Of a stretch of 64,000 bases of DNA, positions 61,220-64,000 are shown one piece after another. Every line of letters starts with the position of its first letter. Position 1 is the stretch's first letter. The DNA comes from JAJDBU01 sp046756925 (GTDB lineage Bacteria; Nitrospirota; Nitrospiria; SBBL01; JAADHI01). The notes beneath the pieces were generated by a model that was given only the letters and a program-made list of their open reading frames with translations, did not search any database and was not told the origin of the DNA. The stretch is from the NCBI GenBank assembly GCA_046756925.1, contig JBHHXH010000001.1:30360-94359 (forward strand), in the 5' to 3' direction. The position numbers were made by a program, and so were the translations under genes.

Positions 61220-61678
61220 TCAGGCATCCTGCCGGTGTCTTGACATCGCCTGTTGAATCGCCCTTTTTAACGAATCGTCCCGGATGCCCGAGAGCCGCTC
61301 GCCAAGTCGTTTCGAATCTGCGCCGGATAGGGTTTTTCGGGAGGGTCGTGAGTCTCCTTTTCCTTGCGGAGAAGCCGTGGAGATTGGTGCCAATTTGAGT
61401 CGGAGGTTCCGAACGGACGGCTTTCCCAGCCCCCGATTGATTTTTTTTACGATCTCCCCCTTTAAAAAGCTGAGTTCGTGCATCCAGGCCGCGCCATCGA
61501 CGTGGAGCGTCAGGGTGTCGTGATAGAAGGATATCGGGCTCGTGTGGGATGCAATCGGATGCCCCACCACATCTCCCCATCTATTTTTCAGGCGATACAA
61601 ATCCATCCCTTTTTCAAGACCCAATTTTTTGGCTGTTGACTGAAGGACGGACGAGATGGCGATGGGTTTCTTCTTCAT
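61220..61678 (-). CDS. dciA: DciA-family (DUF721) protein
   Basis: A 152-residue protein of the DciA/DUF721 family, which loads DnaB helicase in bacteria lacking DnaC or DnaI. The KH-like N-terminal domain has W-G-D-V-V-G and L-H-V-D-G-A-A-W-M-H-E-L. The helical tail is basic. Its place beside dnaA-dnaN-gyrBA matches a replication role. The ATG at 61678 is used; the longer frame overlaps smpB's leader. Confidence 0.8.
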   Translation of the reverse strand: MKKKPIAISSVLQSTAKKLGLEKGMDLYRLKNRWGDVVGHPIASHTSPISFYHDTLTLHVDGAAWMHELSFLKGEIVKKINRGLGKPSVRNLRLKLAPISTASPQGKGDSRPSRKTLSGADSKRLGERLSGIRDDSLKRAIQQAMSRHRQDA

Positions 61679-61730
61679 GCAAAAGATGTTATATGAGCCT
61701 GTATCGAGAGTCAACCGGGGGAAGACGCCC

Positions 61731-62201
61731 ATGCCGCTAAAGAAGCGCGATGACACGGTGGTTATTGCAAACCGCAAGGCCTTTCATGATTATTTTATCC
61801 AGGAGCGCTTCGAAGCCGGTCTTTCGCTTTTCGGTACCGAGGTCAAATCCATCCGCGCCGGCCGGGCGAACCTGAAAGACAGCTTCGCTCGTCTTGAAAA
61901 AAACGAGCTCTATCTTTATAATTGTCATATCAGCCCTTACAGCCACGGGAACATCGCCAACCACGAACCGGAACGCCGCCGCAAGCTCCTGATCAAAAAA
62001 AAAGAAATTCAGCGCTTGATTGGCAAGACGCGGGAGAAGGGCCTGACCCTGATCCCCTTGAAGATCTACTTCAAAGGGAGCTGGGCCAAGGTGGAGTTGG
62101 GATTGGCCAAGGGCAAGAAGCTCCACGACAAGCGCGAAACCGCGGCAAAAAAATCGGCCCAGCGCGAAATCGAAAGAGGAATGCGTGGAAGAGGGACGTA
62201 A
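61731..62201 (+). CDS. smpB: tmRNA-binding protein SmpB
   Basis: SmpB binds tmRNA for trans-translation. The 156-residue chain has I-A-N-R-K-A-F-H-D-Y-F-I, G-T-E-V-K-S-I-R-A-G-R-A-N-L, and the basic C-terminal A-K-G-K-K-L-H-D-K-R-E-T-A-A-K-K. ATG 61731 follows a GGGGGAAGA-like site. It directly precedes ssrA, 21 bp away. Confidence 0.95.
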   Translation: MPLKKRDDTVVIANRKAFHDYFIQERFEAGLSLFGTEVKSIRAGRANLKDSFARLEKNELYLYNCHISPYSHGNIANHEPERRRKLLIKKKEIQRLIGKTREKGLTLIPLKIYFKGSWAKVELGLAKGKKLHDKRETAAKKSAQREIERGMRGRGT

Positions 62202-62222
62202 AAGATTCAATAAAATCGTCAT

Positions 62223-62567
62223 GGGGGCGATTGGATTCGACGGGGATGGGAGGCCATAGAGCGCATGCCGAGGTCCCATTGGGCTCGTAAAACAAATGGG
62301 AAAACCATAAATGCTAACGAACCGTTAGCCCTCGCTGCCTAAGCGTGGCGACATCGACCCTTCGGGCCTGTGCGGGGGGAAGATGACAGATAGCAGGCTG
62401 GCTCTCTCTTTTTGTCTCAGGAGCGGGAGTAAGATTAATGGGGCTGGCAGCGGATGCAGCGTGTCTTTGCGGGGTATCCAATGCGAGATCCAAATCAAAG
62501 ACTAAGCATGTAGGGGTCTTTGGCTCAAGATTTTCGGACGCGGGTTCAATTCCCGCCGCCTCCACCA
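62223..62567 (+). ncRNA. ssrA: tmRNA
   Basis: The 345-nt RNA starts GGGGGCGATTGG and ends with a T-loop-like GGTTCAATTCCCGCCGCCTCCACCA, the tRNA-like 3' end with encoded CCA. The 5' and 3' ends pair to form the acceptor stem. A short reading frame at 62313-62342 gives the tag A-N-E-P-L-A-L-A-A followed by TAA, with the -A-L-A-A end recognised by proteases. It is next to smpB and closed by a terminator. Confidence 0.95.
62545..62567 (+). other. Probable attachment site (attL core) at the ssrA 3' end
   Basis: The T-loop and acceptor 3' end of tmRNA is a favourite target of tyrosine integrases. An integrase gene lies 165 bp downstream, reading away. The exact core cannot be fixed without the other island end. 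Confidence 0.5.
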
Positions 62568-62600
62568 TTTCAATTTCCAAATAGTTCCAGTAACATCTTT

Positions 62601-62626
62601 AAGCCCGCTTTATAGCGGGCTTTTTT
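62601..62626 (+). terminator. Terminator of ssrA
   Basis: An 8-bp stem AAGCCCGC/GCGGGCTT (62601-62608, 62615-62622) with loop TTTATA runs into a six-T tract. Confidence 0.93.
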
Positions 62627-62654
62627 CTTGCCTTTTGATCCAATAACGTTTAAA

Positions 62655-62728
62655 GTTACCCCAAGAAATCCGGGATCTCGTGGGGGTAACTATTGGGGTT
62701 ACCCCCTGGCGGATGAAGGAGTTACCCC
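62655..62728 (+). repeat. Four GTTACCCC repeats ahead of the integrase gene
   Basis: GTTACCCC at 62655-62662, 62698-62705 and 62721-62728, and its inverse GGGGTAAC at 62683-62690. The last copy touches the integrase ribosome site, and the copy at 62698 sits in a palindromic GGGGTTACCCC. They look like binding sites for the integrase or an excisionase/repressor. Confidence 0.75.
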
Positions 62729-62731
62729 CAA

Positions 62732-63949
62732 ATGCCCTTAACAGACACCACAATCAAGAAAGCCAAGACTGGCACCAGAGCGCGTAAGCTCTATGATGAA
62801 CGGGGCCTGTTTCTGATAATAAACCCGAAAGGGGGGAAGTGGTGGCGGTTTAAATACCGCTTTGACGGCAAAGAAAAGCTGCTCTCTCTTGGTACTTACC
62901 CAGATGTAAGCCTAAAAGACGCAAGGGATCGGCGGGATGAATCTCGAAAACAGGTTTCAGCAGGGATTGATCCCGGCGAACATCGTAAAGCGAAGAAGTC
63001 CGCTAAGGAGGGGAGGCTCGCCAACAGCTTTGAAATTGTGGCGAGAGAGTGGTTTAAGAAATACTCCGCCCATTGGTCACCCACCCATGCTGATCGAACC
63101 ATCCGCCGTTTTGAAAGGGATATATTCCCTTGGATCGGGGCCAAGCCCGTCTCCGGCATCACTGCCCCGCAACTACTCGATGTCGTCCGTCGGATAGAAC
63201 AACGTGGTGCCCTGGAAACTGCGCACCGGGCCTTGGCGAACTGTGGGCAGGTATTCCGCTATGCCGTTGCGACTGCGCGGGCGACCCGTGATCCATCGAC
63301 CGATTTAAAAGGTGCCCTCCCCCCTGTAAAAGGTACCCACTTTGCCGCTGCTACTGACCCGAAGAGCGTCGCCAAAGTACTCAGAGCAATGGATGGTTAC
63401 GAAGGGACATTGATTGTCCGTTGCGCCCTGAGACTTGCCCCGCTGGTATTTGTTCGCCCTGGTGAATTACGGCATGCGGAATGGTCAGATATTGATCTGA
63501 ATACGGCAGAGTGGCGCTACACGGTCCGTAAAACAGATACCCTGCATATCGTGCCTCTCAGCATCCAGGCAATAGAAATTCTTCAGGAGCTTCACCCCCT
63601 GACCGGGCAAGGCCGGTATGTCTTCCCCAGCGCACGAAGCCCAAAGGGCGACCGTCCTATGAGTGACAACGCGATATTGTCTGCAATGCGAAGCGTAGGA
63701 ATTGATAAAGACAAAATGAGCGGACACGGTTTCCGGGCGATGGCGCGGACCATTCTTGATGAAGTGCTCGGCGTTCGCCCCGATTTCATTGAACATCAAC
63801 TGGCCCATGCCGTGCGCGACCCTAACGGGCGGGCCTATAATCGAACGGCGCATCTGCCCGAACGGAAAAAGATGATGCAGGATTGGGCAGATTATTTAGA
63901 TCAACTCAAAGCAGGGGCAGAGGTGATCCCGATACGGTGCGGGGCATGA
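62732..63949 (+). CDS. P4-type tyrosine integrase of a genomic island
   Basis: A 405-residue integrase. The N-terminal DUF4102 arm-binding domain starts M-P-L-T-D-T-T-I-K-K-A-K and has L-Y-D-E-R-G-L-F-L. A SAM-like core-binding domain follows, then the catalytic domain with R in V-R-P-G-E-L-R, H-x2-R in G-H-G-F-R-A-M-A-R, H in L-A-H-A-V and nucleophile Tyr in Y-N-R-T-A-H. All catalytic residues are present. It lies just downstream of ssrA, the likely attB. The island continues past the window end. Confidence 0.95.
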   Translation: MPLTDTTIKKAKTGTRARKLYDERGLFLIINPKGGKWWRFKYRFDGKEKLLSLGTYPDVSLKDARDRRDESRKQVSAGIDPGEHRKAKKSAKEGRLANSFEIVAREWFKKYSAHWSPTHADRTIRRFERDIFPWIGAKPVSGITAPQLLDVVRRIEQRGALETAHRALANCGQVFRYAVATARATRDPSTDLKGALPPVKGTHFAAATDPKSVAKVLRAMDGYEGTLIVRCALRLAPLVFVRPGELRHAEWSDIDLNTAEWRYTVRKTDTLHIVPLSIQAIEILQELHPLTGQGRYVFPSARSPKGDRPMSDNAILSAMRSVGIDKDKMSGHGFRAMARTILDEVLGVRPDFIEHQLAHAVRDPNGRAYNRTAHLPERKKMMQDWADYLDQLKAGAEVIPIRCGA

Positions 63950-64000
63950 TATTCGGTTTGGACCTGGTCGGACATGAGAGTGTATCTAATATTTTGTCAC

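Noticed and set aside
1..64000. tRNA or rRNA genes and insertion sequences
   Set aside because: Apart from tmRNA, no structure or transposase was recognised by eye. A covariance search (tRNAscan-SE, Infernal) would be decisive.

Overview
The window is a stretch of a Gram-negative bacterial chromosome around the replication origin. It reads dnaA-dnaN-gyrB-gyrA, with a DnaA-box region in front of dnaA and no recF between dnaN and gyrB. Gram-negative affiliation is supported by TonB-dependent receptors, an LptM-type lipoprotein, a GyrB of the long form and a lipoprotein c-type cytochrome. Lysine is made by the LL-diaminopimelate aminotransferase (DapL) route. Together with SmbP and the rplM-rpsI-argC-argJ order, this makes me favour a Nitrospirota-like chemolithotroph or a relative. 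That placement is an inference, not proven.

Layout: 0-2 kb holds the tail of a type I restriction HsdR-like gene whose helicase motif is destroyed, a YheT-type hydrolase and a His-rich SmbP. 2-11 kb carries a divergent cofactor and sulfur cluster. MogA, a membrane zinc ribbon and a CinA-type MoCF protein run leftward. An atypical short MoeA-like protein, a rhodanese, a [2Fe-2S] ferredoxin, and the tRNA methylthiotransferases MtaB and MiaB run rightward. 11-20 kb has a B12-type radical SAM protein, ferrochelatase, a 1-Cys peroxiredoxin, cytochrome c, a GAF/HD-GYP protein, and an SMC/YhaN-like ATPase with a transmembrane hairpin in its coiled coil. 19.6-24.9 kb has a TonB receptor, a MoaD-like protein next to a frameshifted beta-propeller pseudogene, a zinc-ribbon protein and a Grx4-BolA pair.

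26-34 kb is a corrinoid salvage region. Two tandem cobalamin riboswitches, the first with its own terminator, precede a BtuB-like receptor. A cytoplasmic cobalamin-binding protein, a PduO adenosyltransferase, a cobQ with its middle deleted, and a BtuF-BtuC pair without a neighbouring BtuD follow. The picture is of a cell that imports corrinoid and is losing de novo synthesis. At 34 kb an uncharacterised protein sits behind a near-consensus sigma-28 (FliA) promoter.

35-52 kb is biosynthetic: argD-argF-argG-argH, lptM, lysA, dapF, dapA, dapB, dapL, folK, panC, two tandem bifunctional-nuclease-family genes, rplM-rpsI and argC-argJ. With the arg genes at both ends it encodes most of arginine synthesis and the DAP-to-lysine route.

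52.5-62.6 kb holds oriC, dnaA, dnaN, gyrB, gyrA, a TPR protein, divergent dciA, smpB and the tmRNA gene ssrA. A P4-type integrase immediately after ssrA, with four GTTACCCC repeats in front of it, marks the edge of a genomic island integrated at the tmRNA 3' end and continuing beyond the window. No CRISPR array, rRNA or tRNA was seen.
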